From: Acidobacteriota bacterium
Lineage (GTDB): Bacteria; Acidobacteriota; Blastocatellia; Chloracidobacteriales; Chloracidobacteriaceae
Reading direction: 5' to 3'
Length of the DNA: 64,000 nucleotides
Assembly (NCBI GenBank): GCA_016208495.1
Contig: JACQXX010000136.1
Coordinates: 1 to 64,000, forward strand
Numbering within the stretch: position 1 is the stretch's first letter; each line of letters starts with the position of its first letter. The notes beneath the pieces are model-generated. The model ran no database searches and was not told the origin of the DNA. It saw only the letters and a list, made by a program, of their open reading frames with translations. Position numbers and translations under genes: made by a program. Below are positions 36,716 through 45,369 of the stretch, in pieces.

Positions 36716-37297
36716 ATGAATCGAATTTGTGTATTTTGCGGTTCAAATCCAGGAACGAATCCAGCCTATGTTGAAGCGGCTGTGACAGTTGGAAACCTGC
36801 TGGCAGATCGGGGGCTTGGACTGGTCTACGGTGGCGGACACGTTGGAATGATGGGCACGATTGCTGACGCCGTGCTGGCGCGAGGTGGGGAAGTGATTGG
36901 CGTGATTCCAGTTGCGCTGGCGGAAAAAGAAGTTGAACACAAAGGCTTAACCAGACTTCACGTTGTCAAATCCATGCACGAACGCAAGGCCCTGATGGCT
37001 GATTTGGCTGATGGTTTTATTGCCTTGCCTGGCGGATTTGGTACGTTCGAAGAATATTGTGAAATCATCACCTGGGCCCAGCTTGGGTTTCATCACAAAC
37101 CCTGTGGATTGCTCAATGTGGCCGGGTATTACAATCATTTGCTGGCCATGATTGACCATGGCGTGGATCAGAAGTTTATTCGTCCGGTGCATCGCCAGTT
37201 GGTGATTGACGACACGGACGCTGATCAATTACTTGAACGAATGGAAGCATTTGTGCCGCCAGTGGTGGATAAGTGGATCAAGCGGGATGAGACGTAG
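36716..37297 (+). CDS. LOG-family (TIGR00730) nucleotide 5'-monophosphate phosphoribohydrolase
   Basis: The 193-residue Rossmann-like protein has the family motifs: GSNPGTNPAYVEAA, GGGHVGMMG (residues about 39-46) and PGGFGTFEE (about 104-112). LOG proteins cleave cytokinin riboside monophosphates or related nucleotides to base plus ribose-5-phosphate; in bacteria many act on AMP. The catalytic Arg (MHERKA) and Glu (FEE) are present. AAGGAATGAC precedes the ATG. A GGGTTCA array begins eight bases after the stop. Confidence 0.9.
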   Translation: MNRICVFCGSNPGTNPAYVEAAVTVGNLLADRGLGLVYGGGHVGMMGTIADAVLARGGEVIGVIPVALAEKEVEHKGLTRLHVVKSMHERKALMADLADGFIALPGGFGTFEEYCEIITWAQLGFHHKPCGLLNVAGYYNHLLAMIDHGVDQKFIRPVHRQLVIDDTDADQLLERMEAFVPPVVDKWIKRDET

Positions 37298-37303
37298 CTC
37301 TGG

Positions 37304-37327
37304 GGTTCAGGGTTCAGGGTTCAGAGG
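37304..37327 (+). repeat. GGGTTCA heptamer array
   Basis: Three tandem GGGTTCA units between the LOG gene stop and the Uma2 gene. Confidence 0.8.
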
Positions 37328-37401
37328 TCAAGATTCAGGGTTTTCGAATTTAGATTCTTTTCATCCTTTTCGTCCTTTTTGTCTTTTTCAGGGAGGGAAT
37401 C

Positions 37402-38055
37402 ATGAGCGCAAAGTTAAAGCCGATGCTGAGTTTTGAGGAATATCTTGCTTTTGAACGGAAGGTGATTGATCGGCACGAGTTTCTGGATGGGCAGATTTAT
37501 GCTATGGCGGGGGAAAGCCTTTCGCACAACCGGATTTGCGCTAATCTCATCGGTGAACTTCATGGCCAACTTAAAAGAAAAAAGCATCAGGTACTTTCAC
37601 CAAACATGAAAGTTCGGAGCGGATCCTATCTGGTCGGGCGCCGAATGACAAAAGGCATGTTTTCTTATGCTGACGCAACCGTGGTGTGTGACCAACCGCT
37701 GTTTCACGACGAACACCAGGATGTGCTTTTAAATCCACGGGTTCTGTTTGAAGTGCTCTCACCATCCACTGAAAACTTTGATCGGGGTGAGAAATTTCAC
37801 CGCTATGCCCGCCATCTTGACAGCCTGACGGATTACGTCCTGATTTCCCAAAACCAGCCGATGGTTGAGCATTATCATCGCCAGGAAGATGGGACGTGGC
37901 TCTATCGAGTCACAACTGGCCTCACCGATTTTTTCGAACTCCCAACCATTGACTGTCGGATACAACTCTCGGATCTCTATGACCGGGTTGAATTTCCATC
38001 GGTTGAAGAAGATCTGGGTGATGCAGAACTCGAAGACACGATTGAACCAAGCTAA
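37402..38055 (+). CDS. Uma2-family (DUF820) protein, second copy
   Basis: The 217 residues hold a typical Uma2 core: SFEEYLAFERK, HEFLDGQIYAMAGES, SHNRICANLIGELHGQL, YADATVVCDQP, and NPRVLFEVLSPSTENFDRGEKFHRYAR, giving the D...E-x-L active-site pattern of PD-(D/E)XK folds. It is clearly diverged from the copy at 25864 (no coiled-coil tail), so the two are separate acquisitions rather than a recent duplication. GGAGGGAATC precedes the ATG. GGGTTCA arrays lie on both sides. Function is not established for the family. Confidence 0.88.
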   Translation: MSAKLKPMLSFEEYLAFERKVIDRHEFLDGQIYAMAGESLSHNRICANLIGELHGQLKRKKHQVLSPNMKVRSGSYLVGRRMTKGMFSYADATVVCDQPLFHDEHQDVLLNPRVLFEVLSPSTENFDRGEKFHRYARHLDSLTDYVLISQNQPMVEHYHRQEDGTWLYRVTTGLTDFFELPTIDCRIQLSDLYDRVEFPSVEEDLGDAELEDTIEPS

Positions 38056-38057
38056 AA

Positions 38058-38223
38058 GGGTTTAGGGTTCAGGGTTCAGGGTTTCAAAACAGAAAAATGC
38101 TTTGTTTGCTACCAGCAGACTTTGCAGCATTTCAAGATCTAAACTTCGAAACCCTGAAAATGTTTAACCTTATGACCCCTGGTTTCCAAACCCTGAACCC
38201 TGAACCCTGAACCCTGAACCCTG
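38058..38223. repeat. Facing GGGTTCA / TGAACCC arrays with a short core
   Basis: GGGTTCA units start four bases after the Uma2 stop (38058-38083), and TGAACCC units (38190-38223) end five bases from the stop of the caspase gene. The core between them is about 105 bases and is unlike the core of G1/G2. Confidence 0.72.
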
Positions 38224-38228
38224 ATTTC

Positions 38229-41200
38229 TCACTTTCCTCCAGCCTTCCACACCACCACTTCGCGATTTCGGCGGGCAAAGTCAAAGAGCCCAGGCGCCTG
38301 TACCCGCTGCTCGACAACAACTCGTTGACGTTCTTCATTTCGTTCGAGGATTCGTCCCTGAGCATCTGTCACCAGAACCTGGGGTTTGTTTGCGGATGGA
38401 TTGTCGGCAAAACTCGTCACGGTACCGAGTTTGATTTCTTCATACAATTGCGGAACGCGCACCACGCCGTATCCAAGCCATTCGGCCAGGGTGATGCGGC
38501 GATCTTTTGGGTTGAAATCTGCCTGATGGGCTTCGATTCCATCGTGCATCAACGAATAGGTCAGCAGTCCATGTTGAAGGCGATTGTCTTCGAGCGCCAC
38601 ATTGTCGGCCTGAGTCGCGGTCAAAATCCGCATGCCTTTGTCGTAGGAAAGCTGCCCCAGTCCCCGGCTTCCCATTGGGCCTGGTTTAAAGCCTCCACCT
38701 TCGACGGCGGCAGCGGACTGGCAGGCATCAATCACCATTGTGAGTTCTCCGGCGTCAATGTCGCGCAGCCAGCGGGTCAGTTCGTCGCTTGAAATACAGC
38801 GGGATAGAAACGCTTTTGACAAAACTTCACTCTCGCCAGTATCGCTTGGCACCAAATAAAACACACCGTCCGCATCAGCGTAGCCATGACCGGCAAAGGC
38901 AAAAATCACGACATCTTCGGGGGTTGTGGATTGTAACTTTACGGCGTTCGGGATGGTTCGCAATTGTTCATGGCTGAGTTTTTGGCCAGCCAGTGCCTCA
39001 ATCACGGCTTGAAGGTTCGCTTTGGTGGCGAAATCCACGGATTTTTTGTTTTCCACAGACTTTTCCACAGCTTCGGAGGTCAGCAACACCGGGACCACTT
39101 CTTCATAGGCTCCTGACTGACCAAGCAAATTCGTCAATGTGGATTGAATTCGCCGGGCGTCGTTGGCGGCATAGCGGAGATTGAGTTTCGGGTGCTGATT
39201 GGTATTGACGCCAACGGCGATCACATAGGCCCGTCCGCGAGCTGGTGTTACGGTGGATGGAATCTTGAATGTCTGACGGGCAGTGGCTGATTTCACCCGG
39301 TCTACGTTAAACGCATAGGCCGAAAATTCGACTTCTTTCACGTTGCGTGAGCGTGGAAGTTTAATCCCTGCAAAGGTTAACGTGGCTTTTCCGGTCGCCG
39401 GATCAACTGATACTTCGCCGTTGTTTTCAGGCGCGTAGCCGACCAGTTGCCCATCTCGAAACAGCCGCACGTCATACACCCCGGTCGTTTTCTCAAGTTT
39501 TTGAGTGCCCCGCTGGATGGTGCCGCTCATTCGGGCGACTTCAAGCGTGATCTTGACCGTTTGAGGTGAATCTGGGGTAATTCCAGTAATGGCAATATGT
39601 GGCTGAACCCGGTTGAGCGTTGTAATGTTTGGAATTGCCGGAAGGGATTCGCCAGCCAGCAATCGGGCCAGCAGGCGAGGTTCATAATACTGCCGGAGAA
39701 AAATCTCGGGTGCCAGCGGGCGGGTTGGTTCATCGGGCGCGATCCAGTGAATGCCTCGAATCTGATCGGGGTTGTTGGTATCAAAGCGCCCATCAGGGGT
39801 CAATACCAGCCAGTCACCAGTTTCAAATGAGGTCAAACACGCAAGTTCCGCGCCGGTCTGGACACTCCAGATTCGGGAAGTACTGTCAAAGCTTTGTGAA
39901 AGCAGTAACTGGTCATTGGCAAAAAACTCGACGGCGCCAACCGGCCCCACGTGACCTTTCAAAACCCGTAGTTGAGTCCCAGTCGCGGCATCCCACAAGC
40001 GGATGGTTGTGTCCCAACTATTGGTGGCAATGGTCTTGCCATCGGCTGAATAAGCAACTGCCTGGACATAAGTTGAGTGACCTTTGAGGTGACGAACCAG
40101 CTTTTCGGTTTCGAGATCCCATACCTGCACATCAAACAGCGTGGCATCGTCCATTGAACTGGTGGCCACAACCATCTGTTTTTTATCAGGTGAAAAGGCG
40201 ATGTCCTGTACCCAGGTGTTGCCATCGGTACTCACCAGCAGCTTTTTCAAAATCCGGCGTGACATCAAGCCCTGCACATACACCAGCAGTTTGCCGCTTT
40301 CGTCCGGCTCAATGGCATAGGCAATCTGGGTACAATCCGGGGTAAAAGCAATCGGCGCATCAAGATTGGATGTTTTCTTGATTTGCATTCGCTCTTTGCC
40401 GGTGGCGAGATCAAACATCCGCACGGTGAAATCAAAACTGTTGGTAACCAGATATTTGCTGTCAGGTGAATAGGCAACGGATGAAACATCATCGGTGTGG
40501 CCAGTCAGCGTCAGGAGCTGGTTTCCAGTCTGGATATCCCAGATTCCGACATTTCCACGACTCGTTGCGGCCAGGAGTCGGCCATCCGGCGAAATTTTGG
40601 CATCTGGCAGCAAGATTTCATAAGCGGAGGTGCCCACTTCGACGGCTCGCCCGGTGGCGGCATCTCGCACAAATACAGCGTTTCCCTGAACGGTTGCCAC
40701 TTGCAGCCCCGCTGGTGTGATGGTTGTTCTGGCAACGACGCTTGGATTCCCATTCAGGCGGCTGACTTCGGCGCCGGTGGCCGTGTCAAGAATCCGAACC
40801 ACTTTTTCCTCAATCACCGCTTTGAGTTTTCCATCCGGGGACAGATAGGCTTCCGGGCGGAGGTCTGGTTCACCTTTTCCACGTTTGCTTTCAATGATTT
40901 TCCCCGTTGCCAGGTCCCACACTTTGCGTGAAATGTTGTTCCGCCAGATGAGGCGGGTTTGATCGAGTGAGAACGAAAACTCACCGCTTTCAATATAATC
41001 GCCATCGGTGATTCGAATCCGTTTGACGAGTTTTCCGGTGACCAGATCCCACAACCGAAAACTGAATTCACTGAGTACTACGACCAGCCGTTTATCAGGT
41101 GAAATGGCACCGCTGACCCAGCCATCCTGATAGCCTTTGTTGTCAGTGTTGCCGGTAAAGCGTCGGATTTCACGCCCGCTTTGGACGTCCCAGACAATGG

Positions 41201-41525
41201 CGGTGCCATCCATCCAGCTTCCAGTCACCGCCAGCGAGCCGTCTTCAGAAAAAGTCACTGAATCAACATCCATCGTGTGCCCGAGTTGCACGACCAGGCG
41301 CGGTTGGCTGTAATCAACTTCAACCACTGGATCTTTCGGTTTGGGCTTTGGCGGTTGGGCATTGGTCGAGGATTTGGTCGAAGTTGGCGGTTTCACTGTC
41401 CGGGATTGTTTGGGCAAACCAGCCGAGGGCTTCTTTTTTTGAGGTGCGCCCTGAATCAGAAGCGGAATTTGAAAAATAATGAGAGCAAGTGAGAGAAAAT
41501 AAAAGAAACGATTCATACGTACCAC
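38229..41525 (-). CDS. Exported WD40-repeat protein with C-terminal caspase-like (C14) protease domain
   Basis: A signal peptide or anchor (residues 4-26) is followed by a Lys/Pro-rich spacer and WD40 repeats from about 70 to 600 (HTMDVDSVTFSEDGSLAVTGSWDG-like; LWDAATGTQLRVLKGH). A beta linker leads to a caspase/metacaspase fold at about 755-1000: start GRAYVIAVGVN, catalytic His880 in FAGHGYA and catalytic Cys935 in VIDACQSA. WD40-caspase fusions occur in multicellular and large-genome bacteria, where they are tied to regulated proteolysis or cell death. Here the signal peptide suggests action outside the cytoplasm. Target residue preference is unknown. It is monocistronic. Confidence 0.9.
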   Translation of the reverse strand: MVRMNRFFYFLSLALIIFQIPLLIQGAPQKKKPSAGLPKQSRTVKPPTSTKSSTNAQPPKPKPKDPVVEVDYSQPRLVVQLGHTMDVDSVTFSEDGSLAVTGSWMDGTAIVWDVQSGREIRRFTGNTDNKGYQDGWVSGAISPDKRLVVVLSEFSFRLWDLVTGKLVKRIRITDGDYIESGEFSFSLDQTRLIWRNNISRKVWDLATGKIIESKRGKGEPDLRPEAYLSPDGKLKAVIEEKVVRILDTATGAEVSRLNGNPSVVARTTITPAGLQVATVQGNAVFVRDAATGRAVEVGTSAYEILLPDAKISPDGRLLAATSRGNVGIWDIQTGNQLLTLTGHTDDVSSVAYSPDSKYLVTNSFDFTVRMFDLATGKERMQIKKTSNLDAPIAFTPDCTQIAYAIEPDESGKLLVYVQGLMSRRILKKLLVSTDGNTWVQDIAFSPDKKQMVVATSSMDDATLFDVQVWDLETEKLVRHLKGHSTYVQAVAYSADGKTIATNSWDTTIRLWDAATGTQLRVLKGHVGPVGAVEFFANDQLLLSQSFDSTSRIWSVQTGAELACLTSFETGDWLVLTPDGRFDTNNPDQIRGIHWIAPDEPTRPLAPEIFLRQYYEPRLLARLLAGESLPAIPNITTLNRVQPHIAITGITPDSPQTVKITLEVARMSGTIQRGTQKLEKTTGVYDVRLFRDGQLVGYAPENNGEVSVDPATGKATLTFAGIKLPRSRNVKEVEFSAYAFNVDRVKSATARQTFKIPSTVTPARGRAYVIAVGVNTNQHPKLNLRYAANDARRIQSTLTNLLGQSGAYEEVVPVLLTSEAVEKSVENKKSVDFATKANLQAVIEALAGQKLSHEQLRTIPNAVKLQSTTPEDVVIFAFAGHGYADADGVFYLVPSDTGESEVLSKAFLSRCISSDELTRWLRDIDAGELTMVIDACQSAAAVEGGGFKPGPMGSRGLGQLSYDKGMRILTATQADNVALEDNRLQHGLLTYSLMHDGIEAHQADFNPKDRRITLAEWLGYGVVRVPQLYEEIKLGTVTSFADNPSANKPQVLVTDAQGRILERNEERQRVVVEQRVQAPGLFDFARRNREVVVWKAGGK

Positions 41526-41697
41526 CGCGAAATGAAGAGTGAGTCGTGAGTAGCAGGTAGTCAGAACAAAATCAGGATTTCCCCAGCCTGGCTCTCCAAC
41601 AAAAACAATATCCGTGGTCCAATTTCTGATGCAACTGCCAGTATTGCCAGCCCTGTGCTCAATCGCATTTGATTAACTTCAGCATAGGTGGTTTCCA

Positions 41698-41774
41698 CTA
41701 TAGATTTCCAGATAAAGAAACCACGGAATACACGGAAAATAAATCCAGATTTTTCAATAATTTCTGAGATTCCA
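41698..41774 (+). repeat. 130-bp family repeat, copy R1 (right side missing)
   Basis: It begins CTATAGATTTCCAG and shares AAACCACGGAATACACGG and the segment CAATAATTTCTGAGATTCCA with other copies. It preserves the uninterrupted site into which the GGGTTCA element inserted in copy R3. Confidence 0.75.
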
Positions 41775-41807
41775 TACAGGCTATAAAAATACAACTTTGG
41801 GTGCTCA

Positions 41808-42641
41808 TCATTCAGAACTATTCTCTCTGGATGCTTTGTTTGGCCTGGAACCCGGCGACTTTTTGGGATGGGCGCGTTCACCCTCAAAGCTTTTTAAAAA
41901 TTCTTGCACGGCTGCCTGATCATCATCAGTGGCTGTGAGAGATCGAAACAATGATTCCAAATCGCGACGATGGGCAGATTGCAGCAATGTCTGAGTTTCA
42001 CCATCGGCGACAATCGCCCCTTGATTGACGATAATGACCCGTTCGCAAAGCCGCTGCACGACATCGAGCACATGCGAACAATACAAAACCGTTTTCCCCT
42101 GGTCGGCCAGACCACGGACAAGATCTTTCACTGTATGCGCGGCGTTGGCATCAAGTCCTGAAAGGGGTTCATCCATCAAAATAACTTCTGGATCGTGGAG
42201 CAACGCGGCTGACAGCACGACTTTTTGGCGCATTCCCTTGCTCAAAGTATCAAGCCGGCGATTGCCCTGGTCCGCAATATGAAAGAGTTTCAGCAGTTGA
42301 TGAGATCGGTCGGCAACCTGCTCAGGAGACATATCGTGGAGCGCCCCAACCAGGGCCAGATATTCATTTCCGCTCAAGGTTGAATACACGGTGCCCAGTT
42401 CTGGTACATACCCAATCCGTTTTTTGACCTCAAGCGGTTGTTCTTCAACGGAATAACCTGCCACAACCGCTTTTCCGGAGGTTGGTTTCAGGACCCCGAC
42501 CAGGATTTTGACGGTGGTTGATTTCCCGGCGCCGTTCGGTCCTAAAAAGCCGCAGACCTGACCTGAAGGAATGTGAAAGCTCACAGCACGAAGCGCCTCA
42601 ACCGTGCCAAACGTTTTGGTCAGATTGGTAACTTCAATCAT
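41808..42641 (-). CDS. ABC transporter ATP-binding protein, no permease neighbour
   Basis: The 277 residues form a complete ABC ATPase: Walker A GPNGAGKST (34-42), Q-loop YVPELG, signature LSKGMRQK (S-x-G variant), Walker B VILMDEP and switch His in YCSHVLDV. It resembles CcmA/NatA-type exporter ATPases, which normally pair with a membrane subunit in the same operon. No permease lies within several kilobases. Direct repeats of the same 130-bp family (R1 and R2) bracket the gene. The C-terminal tail (HPKKSPGSRPNKASRENSS) is low-complexity. Confidence 0.9.
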   Translation of the reverse strand: MIEVTNLTKTFGTVEALRAVSFHIPSGQVCGFLGPNGAGKSTTVKILVGVLKPTSGKAVVAGYSVEEQPLEVKKRIGYVPELGTVYSTLSGNEYLALVGALHDMSPEQVADRSHQLLKLFHIADQGNRRLDTLSKGMRQKVVLSAALLHDPEVILMDEPLSGLDANAAHTVKDLVRGLADQGKTVLYCSHVLDVVQRLCERVIIVNQGAIVADGETQTLLQSAHRRDLESLFRSLTATDDDQAAVQEFLKSFEGERAHPKKSPGSRPNKASRENSSE

Positions 42642-42656
42642 GCGGTATCCTCGACA

Positions 42657-42738
42657 TATATGGATTTTCAGAATAAGAAACCGCGGGAATCACGGAATAC
42701 ACGGAAAATAAACCCAAATTTTTCAATGATTTCTGAGG
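42657..42738 (+). repeat. 130-bp family repeat, copy R2
   Basis: TATATGGATTTTCAGA followed by AAGAAACCGCGGG, CACGGAATACACGG and TTTTTCAATGATTTCTGAG. Same orientation as R1, on the other side of the ABC ATPase gene. Confidence 0.75.
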
Positions 42739-42800
42739 TTTTAACAAAATATAGGCTGAGGAAATTTTTTCCGGAAAGGTATTGGTTTTTCAAAAACATA

Positions 42801-42825
42801 ATGGGTACAGCAACGCTGTACCCAT
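42801..42825 (-). terminator. Terminator of the VWFA protein gene
   Basis: A perfect 11-bp stem (ATGGGTACAGC / GCTGTACCCAT) with a 3-base loop; on the minus strand it is followed by TATGTTTTTG. It is about 45 bases past the stop. Confidence 0.78.
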
Positions 42826-42867
42826 GGCTTTTGGTCATTTCACGGTTCGTTCGAAGTGGAGCTGGGG

Positions 42868-44568
42868 TTATTGGTGCGCATAGTAGCCACGCCGGGAACG
42901 AACCTGGGCATCTGCCACGTTGATGCGGACGCGAATTTTACGGAAACTGCCGTCACGTGTGGTATTGGTCGGATAATAGCCCAGGCTGTAAATGGTGCGC
43001 AGCTCATTGGCTACCTGATCGTAACTTCCTTCCAGGTCTTCCACCCGCCGGGCATAAATCACCTTTCCTCCGGTTGCTTCGGCGATTTCCTTCAACTGCC
43101 GCTGGGCAACGGCATATCCGCGGGAAATCTTCATCCCAAATTCTTCAATTGCGGCTTCCTCGGTATCAAGGTAAATCGGAAACATAATGGTATCGGTTTC
43201 CTGGATCCGGCTCATCAGTTCTTCATAGGTGATATCTGAACCGTCTCCGGGCTGACCGGGCAGCGCATTGTCCACGCCGTCCGACATAATCACAATTGCG
43301 TTGCGTTCGCCTTTGACTCCGACCAGAACCGAGTTAATCGTGTAATCAAGCGCGTCGTAGAAATTGGTGCCGCCATCGGGTTCACGAATGCCTTCAATGC
43401 GCTGGCGGAGCTTTTGGCGGTCATTGGTGAGTGGCGAAACCAGTCGTGGCGTCGCTGTAAACGTTACAATCGCAACTTTATCTTCCGGACGAGTCGCCTG
43501 GATAAACCGCATGGCCGACCGTTTGATCAGATTGATTTTTTCCTTAACGCTTCCGCTCAAATCAATCAACAGCACCAGGTTAAACGGCATCGTCACTGGC
43601 TGGAAGTGAACCAGTTCCTGTTGGATCCCATCTTCAAACAAGGTGAAATCCTCTTTGCGCAGGTTGGTGACGGCCTCGCCCGTCCGTTTGCTGACTGCCG
43701 CGTTAAGCGTGACGAGGTCGGATTCAATTCGCAGGATATTGTCATCGTCCAGGTCTGCATCTGGGCCTGTGGAAGCCGGGTTTGACGTACGGGGTGACGG
43801 TTTAAGCGATTCGGGACGTCCGCGGCCCCCGCCTAAGAAATCATCATCCGCCTGGGGGCGAGCCGGGGCTGGATCTTTCGCTGCGATTTGGATTTGCTGC
43901 TCTTTTCCAGGTGTGGTCAGGATGACGTTGCCACGTTCTGAACGACCCATGACCATACCGCCACCTTTTCCCATCGTTCCTTGAAGTGAATGATCATCCC
44001 CAGTGCCGAAGGTCTGAACTGTGAGATTGGTGCGGACAACGCCGCGAGCTGAATACAGTGTGACATCAGCGTTGGATTTTTCAGGGACCACGAGTTGAAC
44101 GTCTCCTTGCACGGTTGAAGCGAGGATACTCGCCGCCGAACCGGAGACTTCGATGTTTCCACTATCGCTCGTAAGGCGAAGGTTGGTGCCTTCGGGGACT
44201 GAGAGCCGTAAATCAATACCCAGTCCACCCGCGGGCGGGCGAGTTCGGATCATCACCTGGCTGCCGGCTGTGTCTTCCTGGAACACAATTTCATCTGGTT
44301 GCACGGCTGGCCCGGCAGCTCCGTGCCGCCCAGATAACATTTCCATCCCCTGACGGTTGGTCAAGACCACCTGAATATTTCCGCCGAGGTTTTCGACCCG
44401 GAGTGTGCACTGTGGTGGAAGGGGAATATTGGTACTGTCGCGCACCTGGCGAGCCTGTCCGTTGACGGTGCTCAACAACGGAAAACTGGTGAAACTCAGC
44501 GTAGCACACATCAGAATGCATACCACACGCCATACTTGACCCTGCGAATCACGATTCAAGCAACGCAT
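42868..44568 (-). CDS. VWFA-related acidobacterial-domain protein
   Basis: The 566-residue exported protein (signal peptide about residues 10-35) has an adhesin-like beta region with DUF4097-type repeats (SDSGNIEVSGSAASI, VQGDVQLVV; about 60-230), a Pro/Ala-rich linker, and a VWA domain from about 285 whose MIDAS motif is D336-L-S-G-S (with T and D residues further on, FTATPRL, MSDGVD). The preceding stretch (ESDLVTLNAAVSKRTGEAV, LRKEDFTLFEDG) is characteristic of TIGR03436. These abundant acidobacterial proteins are extracellular and of unknown partner. The Met at 44568 has GGGAG upstream; an in-frame extension to 44661 consists of mobile-element DNA. Confidence 0.9.
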   Translation of the reverse strand: MRCLNRDSQGQVWRVVCILMCATLSFTSFPLLSTVNGQARQVRDSTNIPLPPQCTLRVENLGGNIQVVLTNRQGMEMLSGRHGAAGPAVQPDEIVFQEDTAGSQVMIRTRPPAGGLGIDLRLSVPEGTNLRLTSDSGNIEVSGSAASILASTVQGDVQLVVPEKSNADVTLYSARGVVRTNLTVQTFGTGDDHSLQGTMGKGGGMVMGRSERGNVILTTPGKEQQIQIAAKDPAPARPQADDDFLGGGRGRPESLKPSPRTSNPASTGPDADLDDDNILRIESDLVTLNAAVSKRTGEAVTNLRKEDFTLFEDGIQQELVHFQPVTMPFNLVLLIDLSGSVKEKINLIKRSAMRFIQATRPEDKVAIVTFTATPRLVSPLTNDRQKLRQRIEGIREPDGGTNFYDALDYTINSVLVGVKGERNAIVIMSDGVDNALPGQPGDGSDITYEELMSRIQETDTIMFPIYLDTEEAAIEEFGMKISRGYAVAQRQLKEIAEATGGKVIYARRVEDLEGSYDQVANELRTIYSLGYYPTNTTRDGSFRKIRVRINVADAQVRSRRGYYAHQ

Positions 44569-44588
44569 GAGACCTACTCCCTTTGGAA

Positions 44589-44801
44589 TGAAGAATAAAG
44601 TCAGTACCACCTGCGTGAGCGGGTGGGTTTGTTTCGGAATGAAAAGGTGCAGCGAGCACAACTGAGGAATGTTGCATCCGCACGATGGTGTGAGTGACTC
44701 AAATCCTGAAAAAGTTGCAAAGGTAAGATGAATGATTTGTTAAAATATTGAAAAGAAACCCACCTGCTCACGCAGGTGGTACTGACTTTATTCATTCTTC
44801 A
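44589..44801. mobile_element. 213-bp MITE-like element with about 42-bp terminal inverted repeats
   Basis: The left end (TGAAGAATAAAGTCAGTACC) and the right end (GGTACTGACTTTATTCATTC) are inverted copies over some 42 bases, with a 4-base indel and one mismatch. Each end contains its own hairpin (CCACCTGC ... GCAGGTGG). The right end supplies the last codons and the stop of the crotonase-like gene; the left end lies just upstream of the VWFA start. No coding capacity. Confidence 0.82.
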
Positions 44802-45369
44802 TTTGAAAGTGGGGGTGGCGTTTCTCCAGAAAAGCTTTGATGCCTTCGGCAGCATCTGGGAGCGCAAATGCCAGGGCGAACCCATACCGCTCAGCGGCTT
44901 CAGCGGCTGACTGGCTGGCTGAGCGTTGGAGGTGCACCATTTCAAAGGCCAGTTCCCGTGATTGTGGGCTCAGCACGAGCACCTGATTGATCCAGGTTTC
45001 AAAAGTTTCAGCGGACATCACACCATCAATTAACCGGGCTTGAAAGGCTTCTTCGGCGCTCAGTTCGACTCCGGTGAGCAGGTACTCCAATGCTCGATGC
45101 GGTCCGACCCGCCGCACCAGTGGGCCTACGATTGGGACGGATGGCGGACCAGTCAGGCGGGAAAAATGAACTCTGCAGCTCGGGCTTGCCAAAAGCACGG
45201 CTGCAGAGAGGACTTCAGGAAAATTTACCAGATTGAGGGGGTGCTCAAGCCAGACGAGAGCGCTTTGAAACCCAGGAGAAGAAGAGAGTTGGAAGGGTTG
45301 AACGGCGCAATAGGGCGTTGGTTCACCTTTTTTCTCCTGGAGATCAGCCAGATGGACTGTATGTTTCAC
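44788..45369 (-). CDS. Degenerate crotonase (enoyl-CoA hydratase/isomerase-like) protein
   Basis: The product of 193 residues is shorter than the usual 255-265. The helical part is recognisable (VGPHRALEYLLTGVELSAEEAFQARLIDGVM; RSASQSAAEAAERYGFALAFALPDAAEGIKAFLEKR), but the N-terminal strands that form the oxyanion hole are reduced, and the usual catalytic Glu positions and GGG-type loops are not evident. It may be inactive or have another role. The last residues (MKNE, stop) come from a mobile-element end. The ATG overlaps the stop of the upstream PilP-like gene by four bases, which implies coupling of two unrelated functions. Confidence 0.68.
   Translation of the reverse strand: MKHTVHLADLQEKKGEPTPYCAVQPFQLSSSPGFQSALVWLEHPLNLVNFPEVLSAAVLLASPSCRVHFSRLTGPPSVPIVGPLVRRVGPHRALEYLLTGVELSAEEAFQARLIDGVMSAETFETWINQVLVLSPQSRELAFEMVHLQRSASQSAAEAAERYGFALAFALPDAAEGIKAFLEKRHPHFQMKNE

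Noticed and set aside
44569-44661. N-terminal extension of the VWFA protein (31 residues)
   Set aside because: It is encoded by the left inverted repeat of the 213-bp element and lacks a ribosome-binding site; the Met at 44568 has GGGAG.
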